Assembly (NCBI GenBank): GCA_014529385.2
Contig: CM043942.1
Coordinates: 35,261,469-35,325,468, forward strand
Origin: Adiantum capillus-veneris
Taxonomy: Eukaryota > Streptophyta > Polypodiopsida > Polypodiales > Pteridaceae
Direction of reading: 5' to 3'
Length of the DNA stretch: 64,000 nt
The first letter of the stretch is position 1. Each line of letters starts with the position of its first letter. The position numbers and the translations under genes are program-made. Below, piece after piece: positions 55,001-58,522 of this stretch. Under the pieces are notes generated by a model, which was not told the origin of the DNA, did no database searches, and saw only the letters and a list, made by a program, of their open reading frames with translations.

Positions 55001-57355
55001 CTCATCTCTTCAAACGTAAATCAAATTGGCAACCACCAAGCAAAGAACGTTTATCTGGTGTCTCACCCACAGACATGAAGCTGTAAAAATCTGTCTGGTA
55101 TAAGGATTTGATACTGTATGATCAAAACCTTGTTGCTGCTCTCAAAGGGCTACTTTCAAGTGGGAGTGAAAAATCCTATTGAGGAAGCTGATGGATACAT
55201 GGGTGGCAGCAGCAAATTAGGAGAGGGTGTGAATGAAAGTGGACGAGCACAATGCAGGGGCAAGGCTGAAATGCATATGGGCTGGATTAGGGAGCAGGTG
55301 GTGCCTGAGCTTGGTACGAGGTGAAAGGCATTGCTTCAAACTTCCATCTCCTCGTTGTGGTGACTAGGACCAAGCAAAGAAGGTCTATTTAGTGTCTCAC
55401 CTGCAAGGTGTGCTTCAGTTGTTTACATGTTGTATGATTTTAATACTGCAACTTAAGTCAATGAAGAATTTTTTTGTGCTCTTTCTTTTTCTATTATGTT
55501 GTGTGTGTTTTTCTTTCTGTTTAGGCAAGGTCAGGTGTCTTTCGGAAGATGAGATGCCAGCTGTTGTAGTATATTGGGGTAAACGTAAATAAATGTAGTG
55601 GTCGATTCGAGACAATCAAGTTATTACTTTGTTTGTTCCTGCAGGAGACTCCTTCAAGAATCTATTGGATGCAGCTTCACCCATTCTTCCCTCGTATGAT
55701 GAGGAGACATTACAGTCTTTGCAGAATTTTGTAGAGCAAGTTCCTTTGGTCCTCGAGCAGGTGCTTATAAGCAAGAGCTATTGGAGGGGTGGTTTCTCTT
55801 GATTCTTGAATTGTGCTTGTCGTTTCTGTCATCACAGGTAAGCAGAGGGGTTTCAGAGTTTACTCCAGCTCCTCTTGAAAACCGAAAATCTATTGGCAAT
55901 AACTACAGAGTTCAGAACACCTTGCTGGTAGCTCCATGGTTTAAGGCGCTTTTTTCCTTGGACATACTCGTGCTGTCTGGTGTCCTTAACATTTATATGC
56001 GTGTCTTATGTTGAACTTTATGGATCAGGTGAAATTCAAGGTAGATCCTATTGATGAAAGTGATATTATCGAAGATGTTTTAAACTCCGTTGTTCAGAAG
56101 GTAGATGGGAGTCTCACAAAGATAACAATTGATGGAAATCACATCACTCCCTGTGTGCAGGTAATACGTGTTTTCTTGTAAAATGTTTTTCTATGTCTGC
56201 ATGAATGTCTGTTTTTGGCTGTACATGGCATTTAATAGTTTTCAGGTTATTGGTGCCCATGAGTATGCATTGAGTGCTCTTAGGGAGCTAATTACTATAA
56301 ATTATCCCTGTACTTCGAACATTATTTAGAACACGTTGGAAGATATATTAGAACCAGCCTTCGATCTACATAGAGCGGTGAGGCACCATATGATGCAAAG
56401 CACACAACTGAAATTTCAATTTTCAAAAGCAGGGGTCTAAAGTGCCCTGTGTCAGATTCCCTTCTATTTGCTTTGGGAAGTGTTTTTGGCTGTTTGGTGT
56501 GCTGTCCTACCCTTTTATGAATCTTCCTTCTTTGGATGTGTCCATTATTGGGCTTTGTGGCCTATTTGGAGTTTTAGGAATGATCATTTGTTCCTGCAAA
56601 CTCCAAGAGATCCTTTGCCCTTTTCACAGATGTCTCGTCATCAATCATTACACTTTCTGGTTTACTAATGGCAAATCTCTCAGCAGACAAAAGAGCTGTT
56701 TTTTTGACTGCTTTTAGTTGTTCACTACCTTGACCATTTTCTTCATGGTCCGAGTGTAGGATTTTACTCTGTAGATTATACCTTTGCGGGTTTTCTTGAG
56801 GTTTCCCGCCAGTAATATAAGTATTACCAAAAATGTGTGTATGTGTGCGCACCTCAAAAACTCTGGCGTTCCACACCAATATACATGCAGAAACTGAGCT
56901 AAGCTGATTAAGTGACATCCTGAGTAGGACTTCTAAAAGGGTTGGGTTAATCGCTACAGGATCATAGCAACAAGTGTAGCCACAATTGTGAGAAAGGAAG
57001 TTGCAAATATTAGAATGGCAAAGTACACAGTGGTGTGACCAAAAAATTATACAATTGCACAACTGGCTGTATAAGTTTTTCAGATTATTATCTTCAAGGA
57101 ACGTACTGTAAAATTTTTCATTGGAAAGTCTACCCACCATATTAGTAGGAACTTGTACTGGATGAGATATGCTCGAGAGGAAGCATCCTATATATTCAAT
57201 TCAAATTGGTTTGATTTGTGCAGGATATTAGATGGGAAATAGGTAGAGTTTATACTCCATTTGATGCTGCAGCCCAGCTTTTTCGAACAGCTGCCTTGTC
57301 CGAGATTCGAGAAACGGTTGCTAGTATAACAAGCTGGCTTGAACAATTCCTGTGA
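9690..57355 (+). CDS. DUF1350 family protein (alpha/beta-hydrolase-like), 3' eight exons, giant introns
   Basis: Joined exons: 9690-9893, 9971-10028, 48390-48452, 48627-48702, 55645-55760, 55838-55927, 56029-56160 and 57224-57355. All junctions are GT-AG and keep frame, giving 289 complete codons plus TGA. Seen: an ATPYNVTF block (residues 15-22 of this fragment), a GHSNG nucleophile-elbow motif (66-70), FNNKPA after the giant intron, and GNHITPC near the C-terminus (238-244), whose His is a candidate catalytic base. Family knowledge: this order matches plant DUF1350 proteins, such as those of Arabidopsis annotated as DUF1350/esterase-like, many predicted plastidial; the enzymatic substrate is not established. 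The preceding exon, expected to carry the first beta strand of the fold, is not found in 1-9689, so the gene starts left of the window. The exons look intact, with no stop or frameshift, so the gene is probably functional despite introns of 38.4 and 6.9 kb. Identification is confident; function is inferred. Confidence 0.92.
9971..10028 (+). CDS. DUF1350 exon B
   Basis: It follows a 77-base intron with acceptor ATTTTCAG. Its first T completes the Ser of GHSNG, and it continues NGALLQLLIG to EDLPK. It ends at AAG before GTGAGT, the donor of the 38.4-kb intron. Confidence 0.93.
10664..11518 (-). mobile_element. LINE-like 3' end with stem-loop and (CTTT/CT)n tail
   Basis: On the minus strand a decayed coding end carries a CPMCQ...ETEEHFMLRCPAYSELR pattern (about 11445-11510, one shift), typical of the C-terminal cysteine/histidine region of plant LINE reverse transcriptases. 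It continues as an Arg-rich frame (11405-11004). The 3' non-coding end holds the palindrome AGGCCGAAGTCGGCCT (10714-10729) and then an (AAAG/GA)n tract, read as a pyrimidine tail on the element strand. Family assignment is inference; it could also be an RTE-like element. Confidence 0.6.
11519..11900 (-). mobile_element. Second LINE-like 3' end, 5'-truncated
   Basis: (GA)n at 11519-11584 is followed by the same end structure as the first copy: TTATTTAACGTCTTCTAGAG, the palindrome AGGCCGAATTCGGCCT (11609-11624), then TATGAGACAAAACCATGTACAT. Homology fades past about 11700; the right boundary is uncertain. Confidence 0.55.
12078..12595 (+). mobile_element. C4: 5' LTR (518 bases) of an LTR element
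   Basis: It starts TGTTGGGTTTGTGG, contains a long (TC)n at about 12467-12531, ends GCGTAACA, and is followed two bases later by a primer site TGGTATCGGAAC (12598-12609). Element orientation is plus. Its 3' LTR was not found; its internal region is entered by G2 at 13638. Confidence 0.7.
12610..13637 (+). other. C4 internal region, no intact reading frame
   Basis: This is sequence between the C4 primer site and the G2 5' LTR. I see no recognisable gag or pol motif. The last five bases, GATAG (13633-13637), should be the G2 target duplication, but the partner is lost. Confidence 0.5.
13638..14853 (+). mobile_element. G2 5' LTR (1,216 bases)
   Basis: It starts TGTCACGTGCACATC and ends CTGCACCTTACA, immediately before a primer site at 14855. 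It contains a TATATAAG promoter-like box (13943-13950), many AGCGTTTT repeats, and (TC)n near 14653-14686. It is matched by the G2 3' LTR start at 22509 and, more distantly, by the G3 LTR. Confidence 0.9.
14855..14866 (+). promoter_or_regulatory. G2 primer binding site
   Basis: TGGTATCAAAGC, two bases after the LTR end, is initiator-Met tRNA type, the same variant as in N2. Confidence 0.8.
15158..15262 (+). repeat. Short tandem repeat CAAGAACCT in the G2 leader
   Basis: About ten units of AAGAACCTC, AAGAACCCA and variants lie in the untranslated leader before gag. Confidence 0.85.
15411..17177 (+). pseudogene. G2 gag-protease, frameshifted
   Basis: 15411-15695 encodes a highly charged predicted coiled coil (repeated EREREQA/AAEERK), ending at a TAG. 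After a shift near 15835 the capsid region follows (SKYDGKMDASVIHSWLHQ, MYLAGDAVNWYLAWQ, FMSPQYLARLKEDWRNL; to 16351). Another frame carries a CCHC knuckle (CYQCHVKGHIKSTC, about 16611-16655) and a retropepsin-like segment with FDSSS in place of the usual D[ST]GA (about 16817) and a CDMSLGIRWFREHN strand. It is a Ty3/gypsy-type gag-protease. No RT, RNase H or integrase follows, even when the nested insertions are removed, so G2 was either non-autonomous or deleted. Confidence 0.8.
17264..19763 (-). mobile_element. N1: gag-only LTR retrotransposon, minus strand, TSD AGAGA
   Basis: LTRs 17264-17840 and 19187-19763 are each 577 bases, with visible divergence of several percent. AGAGA flanks both sides (17259-17263, 19764-19768). 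The primer site TGGTATCAGAGCA on the minus strand is at 19174-19186. The 1.35-kb interior holds only gag. The polypurine tract is not evident next to the left LTR, suggesting interior loss there. It is inserted in G2 between protease and the 3' part. It fits the TR-GAG class: terminal repeats with gag but no pol. Confidence 0.92.
18242..19117 (-). CDS. N1 gag, N-terminal and middle part (about 291 aa)
   Basis: I chose MASPKQQ at 19117 because the longer frame to 19204 runs back through the primer site and into the LTR. It encodes a polar N-terminus, a PTQAERREMERRQ segment, a KFAKYISETSFQELDEQWQ block matching N3, then long Ser/Asp and Lys-rich low-complexity tracts (about residues 150-250). 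It stops at 18242. A capsid block in another frame (WNHLWMTKKDTVDAYRERFW to FREHIEQL, about 18090-17940) shows the gag was once longer and is now frameshifted. There is no zinc knuckle or protease. Confidence 0.75.
   Translation of the reverse strand: MASPKQQSTPSASGDAARDHNEDSGREYGPPRPTQAERREMERRQLIGDATKMMLNFAKDPKFAKYISETSFQELDEQWQKTTTPPPKPALKKPSAHKKYSEKELEEVVDARIAQLFDAQNKAKKHGKRQKKGIDFPGYLGCQSTIEKAKKQKKRVRFEEVPSSSSSSDSSSSSSVSSEEDRKGKKRSKKQRSRKGKKKTKKSKSRSVSDSSTEDSSTDSSDSDDGNFYAKKKNFIKPTNVTFWKTKARKSESLRKVDSQLNLTRFRDIEMLRRLCLLYSSLTSLSWEDAT
19764..20302 (+). pseudogene. G2 internal region after N1, unrecognised coding remnant
   Basis: It continues the G2 frame across the N1 insertion (GRDVIVHKDDGLDKDF...), open to 20135, then shifts. 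No RT, RNase H or integrase motif is seen. It is interrupted by S1 at 20303 and resumes at 22127. Confidence 0.5.
20303..22121 (+). mobile_element. S1: solo LTR of the G1 family (1,819 bases), TSD CACTA
   Basis: It starts TGTCACGAGGACGTGGCAAC and ends GGACGGTTTCA. CACTA flanks both sides (20298-20302, 22122-22126). It is about 340 bases longer than the G1 LTR, mostly an extra segment around 20790-21300. The conserved LTR block is at 21919-21957. It is inserted into the G2 interior. Confidence 0.93.
22127..22508 (+). other. G2 internal 3' end with polypurine tract
   Basis: This is non-coding remnant of G2. It ends AAAAGGAGGGGA (22497-22508), directly followed by the LTR start TGTCACGTGC. Confidence 0.75.
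23203..27004 (+). mobile_element. C1: truncated Ty1/copia element
   Basis: 5' LTR 23203-23486 (284 bases; TGTTGGGTTAAATGCC to CGCTTTCA), primer site TGTTATCAGAGCC at 23489-23501. Coding sequence runs gag, protease, integrase and the start of RT, then stops abruptly within the RT motif KLKR|SLYGLKQ. There is no 3' LTR. G2 LTR sequence resumes directly, so the 3' third was removed by deletion. Confidence 0.9.
23962..27003 (+). pseudogene. C1 copia gag-pol, several stops and shifts
   Basis: Gag (23962-24720): DUF4219/UBN2-type start (MEIKRFDGQGFDLWQERMQ), LLMTLPDTWETLVVSLSN, and zinc knuckle CYQCGRKGHKKPDC (about 24622-24663). After a shift comes a degraded protease region, then GAG-pre-integrase (ELWHKRLGHMSQKDID) and integrase (HSDVC, FIDDCTRKGW, RSDNGGEY, NGVAERYNRTLCERVR; 25047-26135). 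A degraded linker leads to RT start (WELAMQEEMKSL, NKWVYKI, ARLVAKGYAQKEGIDF, QMDVKIAFLHGDIEE). Stops at 26135, 26328, 26447 and 26723. It is copia order (integrase before RT) and non-functional. Confidence 0.9.
27351..28770 (-). pseudogene. G3 gag remnant (minus strand)
   Basis: On the minus strand: an Arg/Glu-rich coiled coil (REAEEARRVERLEAAKREDR, 28548-28380), a TFSKYDSKI block, capsid pieces (LPPQYLKRLKEDFRALSQQG, 27985-27890) and a zinc knuckle CFHCHEVGHMKREC at about 27420-27365. It is homologous to G2 gag but distinct. It breaks off at 27351 against the G2 LTR; protease and beyond are absent. Confidence 0.75.
28986..28998 (-). promoter_or_regulatory. G3 primer binding site
   Basis: TTGGTAGCAAAGC on the minus strand directly follows the LTR end CTGCACCTGACA, a variant of the initiator-Met site. 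Confidence 0.65.
29090..34735 (-). mobile_element. C2: complete Ty1/copia element, minus strand, TSD CTTTT
   Basis: 3' LTR 29090-29391 (302 bases), 5' LTR 34376-34735 (360 bases). The shared sequence is almost identical; the 5' LTR has an extra direct repeat of about 58 bases (around 34605-34662). TSD CTTTT at 29085-29089 and 34736-34740. Primer site TGGTATCAGAGCC on the minus strand at 34361-34373; polypurine tract AAGTGGGAGGT at 29392-29402. Total 5,646 bases. It is young by LTR similarity but its coding region is broken. Confidence 0.95.
29427..33705 (-). pseudogene. C2 copia gag-pol, disrupted
   Basis: Gag opens near 33705 (MASSSSDVKNLFEIRRFNG at about 33622). An in-frame TAG at 33247-33249 replaces a Leu codon of C1, after which gag continues, including zinc knuckle CYECGRKGHKNPDC and protease WIVDSGASFHVT (about 32585-32550). 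Shifts occur near 32540-32300 and 31760. Integrase has HSDVC, SFVDDHSRK and RTDNGGAF. Another stop at 30794-30796 sits in the linker before RT. RT has KSLYGLKQ-type RSLYGLKQSCRQWYKK and LYVDDML. RNase H carries the copia DVRYHFIRE and NPTDALTK blocks (30011-29427). All domains are present, but no continuous frame. Confidence 0.93.
35801..36105 (+). mobile_element. S4: 3' portion of a G2-family LTR
   Basis: It matches the last 300 bases of the G2 5' LTR: TGTGCAATCTAAAGC, CTCTCTAGCAATGGAGAGGG, (TC)n (35892-35927), AAAAGGAACCC, and an end CGTTGCACACTACA. It is bounded on the left by G3 and on the right directly by C3 coding sequence. No duplication was identified, so its origin (solo LTR or recombination product) is open. 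Confidence 0.7.
36106..37410 (+). pseudogene. C3 copia RT-RNase H remnant, left part
   Basis: It begins abruptly inside the copia pre-RT linker (ELAMREEIKALHANNTWDL), then RT (ARLVAKGYAQKASIDF, LDLAMD*MDVKTTFFHGDLEEE, SLYGLKQASRQWYKK) to about 36608, then a badly decayed region through RNase H (RHTKHIDVRCHFIRQM, about 37315-37370). Multiple stops. It is cut at codon level by G4: the next residues of the NPADALTK block lie at 46126 onward. Confidence 0.9.
37411..38888 (+). repeat. G4 5' LTR
   Basis: It starts TGTCACCAGCGTGTGAC and ends CCGGTTTCA. The conserved LTR block lies at 38681-38719, starting with AATAAAG, which may serve as polyadenylation signal. It is related to the G1 and S1 LTRs. 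Confidence 0.95.
38681..38719 (+). promoter_or_regulatory. Conserved LTR block (G4 5' LTR copy)
   Basis: AATAAAGAAATACCGAAAGG followed by GGCGCC, a short spacer and TAGGGGCC. Other copies: 2241-2278, 4479-4524 (minus), 5696-5734, 8567-8605, 17386-17425 (minus), 19306-19350 (minus, degraded), 21919-21957 and 45913-45951. GGCGCC-AA and TT-GGGGCC can form an imperfect stem. The role is unknown; RNA 3'-end formation, packaging or dimerisation are possibilities. Confidence 0.75.
38889..38906 (+). promoter_or_regulatory. G4 putative primer binding site
   Basis: TGGTTCCATCGACGGGAT starts immediately after the LTR. It begins with TGG (complement of tRNA CCA) but is not the initiator-Met sequence used by the other elements here; the matching tRNA is not identified. 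Confidence 0.6.
38946..44069 (+). CDS. G4 Gag-Pol polyprotein with chromodomain (1,707 aa)
   Basis: A single frame with no stop. The first Met is at 38946; a second, MADRPDDVTEE at 38997, is an equally good start. In order: Gln/Met/Pro-rich N-terminus (to about 290); gag capsid (about 300-460; WWTNLLLQGQAPSTWIYFKQ, EQIEKYCCGLPKGLRKYC); CCHC knuckle CFICEQPGHIAYNC (about 537-550); protease with DPGAKANF (about 610); RT (about 800-1000; YRALNKNTIKNRFPIPR, active site FFDDMIVYS near 950); RNase H (CDACGSSIGAVLMQ near 1096, TDHQTLRYF); integrase zinc finger (HVPPYAGHRGID...CLICQK, about 1280-1325); integrase core with MDFIFDLP, SDRDPRM and the E of SEEAN; GDWVLLRFEKA; chromodomain (about 1640-1690; RRYLVKFRNYPPMDAKWMEE). 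RT before integrase and a terminal chromodomain define a chromovirus. It looks functional. Confidence 0.97.
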   Translation: MGLKTQGIIDETQGIVIMADRPDDVTEEVSSSQGQQTHEVGESSRPPQTDDDIFKTQLVTAVAMFTQVMQNPRFLAFLQPPVLSQQVGSLDHIQKPVKARTQVIHTAQSMETPVHLTENMQSPQRMPKVQEQVAEMPVFQAVPIQPATFQQPIAGSNGQGSNLQAMQQVFPPPSVHPGYFGGGSVFQSMAGHAPGNQFYTPGTVFAGAQTMIPNPMYSVMGMQPGFQSTQGQFGMPQANFGMAGITNQQPNMAFPGQVNSGQGTQMNPNSVPMFQSLPYDNLTPLERPTPYKEGGKGVSFTTFTGFDDRKKALSFLQQFDKAYAEGNFTEASKVRKAATFLTGNAGQWWTNLLLQGQAPSTWIYFKQIFAAAWLSDDFEADVMTEWHQLNAATCRNLDDYNRKFWKALLPVTSYRFVPLTEQIEKYCCGLPKGLRKYCTKTKVTTLTQLIEVANTGNGLLKGEDCEFNTGVKAGSGKKNSAKKHVPNEAPKGTQESANAGKDKATAESEKGPAKKWKRRFPRKSEEQKKVLRTENKCFICEQPGHIAYNCPTKKRPADSEDKEDKEDKKGKKPMAGLVPDMVGDKPNSDASELCRAWGKVRDQTVLIFFDPGAKANFISPELASKLGIRPEEMGYTAEAGLACPGHTEAVTPIIGKLRLHIQSYVDAEEFYIMPLDGCDVLLGIPWLFRVQGIMDAYNKKITVQSRGKTHILDVKLKGESIPTVSASAITSVMKKHLSAYLVFAREVSDCDESNLSVLDKERSMFLQQYSDCFSDSLPSQLPPERPEDHAIDLVPGSSPPNKPPYRVSAAQQKEIMGQVQELLEKGLIQPSSSPFCSPVLLVQKKDGSWRMCIDYRALNKNTIKNRFPIPRIDDIMDKLEGAAMFSRIDLKSGYHQIRIRSEDVHKTAFRTTFGLYEFLVMPFGLTNAPATFNRMMDRIFRPHQQFVGTFFDDMIVYSKNEEEHRHHLAIVFKELRSHRLLINAKKSEFFLEEIHFLGHIVSKDGVRMDPAKVEAIKSWPNLKTVHDVRSFLGLCSYYRRFIRNFAEIASPLHALQKKAVTFRWTQKEISAFNLLKEKMTSDPVIVLPDLRKSFVVQCDACGSSIGAVLMQDGRVVAYESRILQGPEMTMQVYEKELLAVIHALLSWKHYLLGADFVVQTDHQTLRYFLTQTKLSEKHMRWANILSMFHFQIVHVEGKKNVVADALSRKPQISAVSIPYHHELDDMREQYANDEDFARVFEQLMDGQRHEHYLLKDGFMMMHGRLCVTKPLRRKVMEESHVPPYAGHRGIDATVKAVETFFYWPTLRRDVDAFVRECLICQKVKFDRQKAPGLLQPLPIPDKPWESIAMDFIFDLPRTQTGNDGIWTIICRFSKQAHFIPVRKKIKPDQMARLFMSNIFKYHGMPQSIVSDRDPRMTSLFWRGLFENMGTTLKFSSSFHPQTDGQSEEANSTVLDLLKCYVSEHKGKWEQYLPLVEYAYNNTVHSSTGKAPFEIVEGGKKVPPILHTKDKIFEADKYVQDMDEMYKKVKVALERTQAKQKKAADRHRREVVYSLGDWVLLRFEKARLKKMKGKERLFPKLSMRYYGPFQVCDIISDVAYRLKLPDSWKIHNAFHVSLLRPYVGDVPEAIPAEDQPEVEELDEILVPEQILAHKERKVKGKVARRYLVKFRNYPPMDAKWMEEGELAESPTVLSLYLEAFDLQPTLTP
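44070..44642 (+). other. G4 3' untranslated region and polypurine tract
   Basis: 573 bases between the pol stop and the 3' LTR, with no reading frame of note. It contains a short imperfect repeat (GGCAAAATGTGCAGCTACCA / GGCAGAGTGCGAAGCTACCA) and ends in the plus-strand primer TTCAAGAGGGGGGTA (44628-44642). Confidence 0.8.
44643..46120 (+). repeat. G4 3' LTR
   Basis: Same length as the 5' LTR with two visible differences. Conserved LTR block at 45913-45951. Followed by AAAAC, the duplicated target. Confidence 0.95.
46121..46225 (+). pseudogene. C3 copia RNase H end, right of G4, and polypurine tract
   Basis: It encodes NPADALTKSLHKAQDE to a stop near 46198, directly continuing the C3 frame broken at 37410 (the C2 equivalent is NPTDALTKCLSKAQ). 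TTTGGGGAGGT before 46226 is the C3 polypurine tract. Confidence 0.88.
46226..46610 (+). mobile_element. C3 3' LTR (right end uncertain)
   Basis: It starts TGTTGGGGTAAATGCCC after the tract, like the C1 and C2 LTRs (TGTTGGGTTAAA...GCC), with CCAAGTGGCCAAATGGCCC and a CTCTCTCCTACAGC region in the expected order. The end is not defined; no target duplication was found. Confidence 0.7.
46890..47330 (+). mobile_element. Decayed LTR fragment of the G1 family
   Basis: It aligns by eye with the first 300-400 bases of the G1 LTR: TTGGTTGGTTTCCTTCC, GGGACCCTCTTTT, CGGACATTGCATGGC, and GGTGGATACTAGGAA. It is strongly diverged and without its 3' end. 47350-48389 has no recognised feature. Confidence 0.6.
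48390..48452 (+). CDS. DUF1350 exon C, after the 38-kb intron
   Basis: The acceptor is ATGTTTCAG and the donor GTATAT. The 21 codons run ASVVLAFNNKPAADAVPYFEQ minus nothing at either end (phase 0). They continue the beta strand and NNKPA loop that follow the nucleophile helix in DUF1350 proteins, which shows exons B and C belong to the same gene across 38 kb. Confidence 0.92.
48627..48702 (+). CDS. DUF1350 exon D
   Basis: The acceptor is ATCCAG and the donor G|GTAAGAA. It encodes LGPVTAQLTPLIA through SNSLF plus the first base of a Gly codon. The donor opens the 6.9-kb intron. Confidence 0.92.
49009..49800 (-). mobile_element. LINE-like 3' end with stem-loop and (CT)n tail
   Basis: (GA)n at 49009-49036, then TTTATCGTCCATGG, palindrome AGGTCAGATATGACCT (49051-49066), TATGGGACC: the same layout as the ends at 10664 and 11519. 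A minus-strand open frame (49808-49455) may be decayed LINE coding sequence, but I cannot identify a domain in it. Confidence 0.5.
50328..54522 (-). mobile_element. N5: gag-protease LTR retrotransposon without pol, minus strand
   Basis: LTRs 50328-50761 (434 bases) and 54092-54522 (431 bases), TGTCACGATTGTGAC to AATCCTCACA on the minus strand. Flanks CTCAG (50323-50327) and CTTAG (54523-54527) are a target duplication with one later mutation. Primer site TGGTATCAGAGT on the minus strand at 54079-54090; polypurine tract AAATGGGAGGGAA at 50762-50774. The 3.3-kb interior encodes gag and protease remnants only. Family: Ty3/gypsy by gag and protease style. Confidence 0.92.
51108..53187 (-). pseudogene. 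N5 gag and retropepsin-like remnant
   Basis: Minus-strand pieces: a Pro-rich segment with a heptad helix (MATLSTSLASLHNRLDQMQ, about 53030); LDQWLFKMEVYLSN (52748); capsid tail (ITEFQKLTLEIENLNPFDKL, 52540-52420); a degenerate zinc knuckle, CTIYGGDHTWYQC, with Tyr where the second Cys is expected (about 52030); then a protease frame (51842-51108) with NSRCSNNF in place of the catalytic D[ST]G and MILGQHWLFQYDP. An acidic tail follows. No RT or integrase. The missing Asp and Cys plus several shifts make it non-functional. Confidence 0.8.
54757..55410 (+). repeat. Diverged tandem duplication, about 334-base unit
   Basis: Copy 1 54757-55090 and copy 2 55091-55410 share, in order, CTGTCTGG, AGGATTTGATACT, AAGGGYTACTTKCARGTGGG, GCTTGGTAYGAGGTGA, CCAAGCAAAGAA and GTGTCTCACC. 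No coding frame is shared. It lies in the intron about 230 bases upstream of exon E. Confidence 0.8.
55645..55760 (+). CDS. DUF1350 exon E
   Basis: The acceptor is CCTGCAG. Its first two bases complete the split Gly, then it encodes DSFKNLLDAASPILP through VPLVLEQ. The donor is GTGCTT. This is the predicted helical cap segment of the family. Confidence 0.92.
55838..55927 (+). CDS. DUF1350 exon F
   Basis: The acceptor is ATCACAG and the donor GTAGCT. It encodes 30 codons, VSRGVSEFTPAPLENR through RVQNTLL. The GVSEFTPAPLEN phrase corresponds to the conserved EGxSEFxPxPxEN block of plant DUF1350 proteins. Confidence 0.92.
56029..56160 (+). CDS. DUF1350 exon G
   Basis: The acceptor is GGATCAG and the donor GTAATA. 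It encodes 44 codons including VKFKVDPIDESDIIEDVL and DGNHITPCVQ, the conserved C-terminal histidine block. Confidence 0.92.
57224..57355 (+). CDS. DUF1350 terminal exon H with TGA stop
   Basis: The acceptor is TTTGTGCAG. It encodes DIRWEIGRVYTPFDAAAQ to ITSWLEQFL and then TGA at 57353-57355. The 3' UTR follows; I see no clear AATAAA within the next 400 bases. Confidence 0.92.
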   Translation, partial: DIRWEIGRVYTPFDAAAQLFRTAALSEIRETVASITSWLEQFL

Positions 57356-58084
57356 TTATGGTCCTAGTTTTGTTTTAAAGACCAAATGGTGTATATATAT
57401 GACGTAGTATTACGGAACTTGTAAATTGTTGAAAGGCCAATGAACTCTTTTGCAGAGGCATTGAGGACACCACCAGTGTCTTCATGCTGCACCCAATAAT
57501 CTCATTTCCCTGGGTTGCACATGGATACCTCAGAAGATGCTTGTTTTACATCTGTATTATACAGAGATGGGCTGCATTGTGGCCAATGATGGCGTCAGTG
57601 TGATGCCCTCATTAGCATCTTGGGCTCATCAAGCTGGGCTATGCATAGTTGCATTTTTATTGTTCATGTTATTGAAAAGAGATGTATTGTATTGTCTCAT
57701 AGACTCGTTTGGCATTAACACTAGTATCCCCCCCCCCCCCCCCACACCCCTCTCCCAAAACAAATGTGTAGTCATATCAAGTACCCAAAAAAAAGTGAAT
57801 CCCTAGAGAGTAAAAGCAACATAAGTATGTAGCTATGTAATCAATGCCCAACTGACTATCAAGAACGTTATGGAGATTATAAACCCGTATCGTGTTTGGT
57901 TCACAACTTTTGACGATAGTGATCAATACAAGTGATTAGCAACGTTTTTGTGCAAATCTTTTAAGTTCCTCCCATAAAGGATATAGGTCGTGACTGTTTA
58001 GAGTTGGGTGGATATGGAGCAACTCAATAATTTCCATGTTTCAATTGTTGGGTGTAGTGCTAGAAGACAAAGCAGGCTGTAAGT
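57356..58084 (+). other. 3' UTR and intergenic DNA
   Basis: No gene is seen. It includes a run of 16 C (57728-57743), which could be an assembly-sensitive homopolymer. The transcript end was not located. Confidence 0.5.
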
Positions 58085-58460
58085 GATTGCTTCAAAGTAT
58101 CATCATGCTGAGAGAACAATTCATTCTTAAGTTGATCTCATTGTAGGTTTTTGTTTTCAAGCAAGTTATGCAAGACATTCCCAATCTCATGCTCTGTAGT
58201 GTCAGCTTGAAGGGTACCATCCATGTCATGTGAAACATGGGTCTGCACCGAATCAAGTTTCTAGCTATACTCTTAGAGCAACATTCACATTCTCTGATGG
58301 ATCCACCAAGGAACATTGAAAGCATCACATAGAAATGAAAGTGGAGGATCCACACAAATATCTCGAAGATAATTTTTACCTTGATTATCTAAGAGCGATT
58401 TTGGAAACTCTGAAGGGAGAGGCAGTCCAGTTGGCCGGTTTTTAATGGACATAGAAGTTG
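58085..58460 (-). pseudogene. Unrecognised coding-like remnant
   Basis: Minus-strand frames contain protein-like phrases (RPTGLPLPSEFPKSLLDNQG, DICVDPPLSFLCDAFNVPWW, then after a shift LDSVQTHVSHDMDG and HEIGNVLHNLLENKN) broken by stops. I do not recognise the family; it may be a decayed gene fragment. Confidence 0.3.
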
Positions 58461-58522
58461 GAAAAAAAAAACTTTCAAAAGGCAGCGAAAGCAGAGGGAG
58501 AAGAGAGGATTGCTTGAGCATG

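Larger units (their letters stand above)
48703..55644 (+). other. 6,942-base intron of the DUF1350 gene
   Basis: It lies between exons D and E, which share a split Gly codon. It contains a minus-strand LINE fragment (49009-49800), the complete minus-strand LTR element N5 (50328-54522) and a 334-base tandem duplication. 49810-50327 holds nothing I recognise beyond a short GT-rich run near 50080. Confidence 0.9.

Noticed and set aside
57728-57743. Run of 16 C as a possible regulatory G-quadruplex on the minus strand
   Set aside because: A single homopolymer with no further G-runs; more likely a simple repeat or sequencing-sensitive site.
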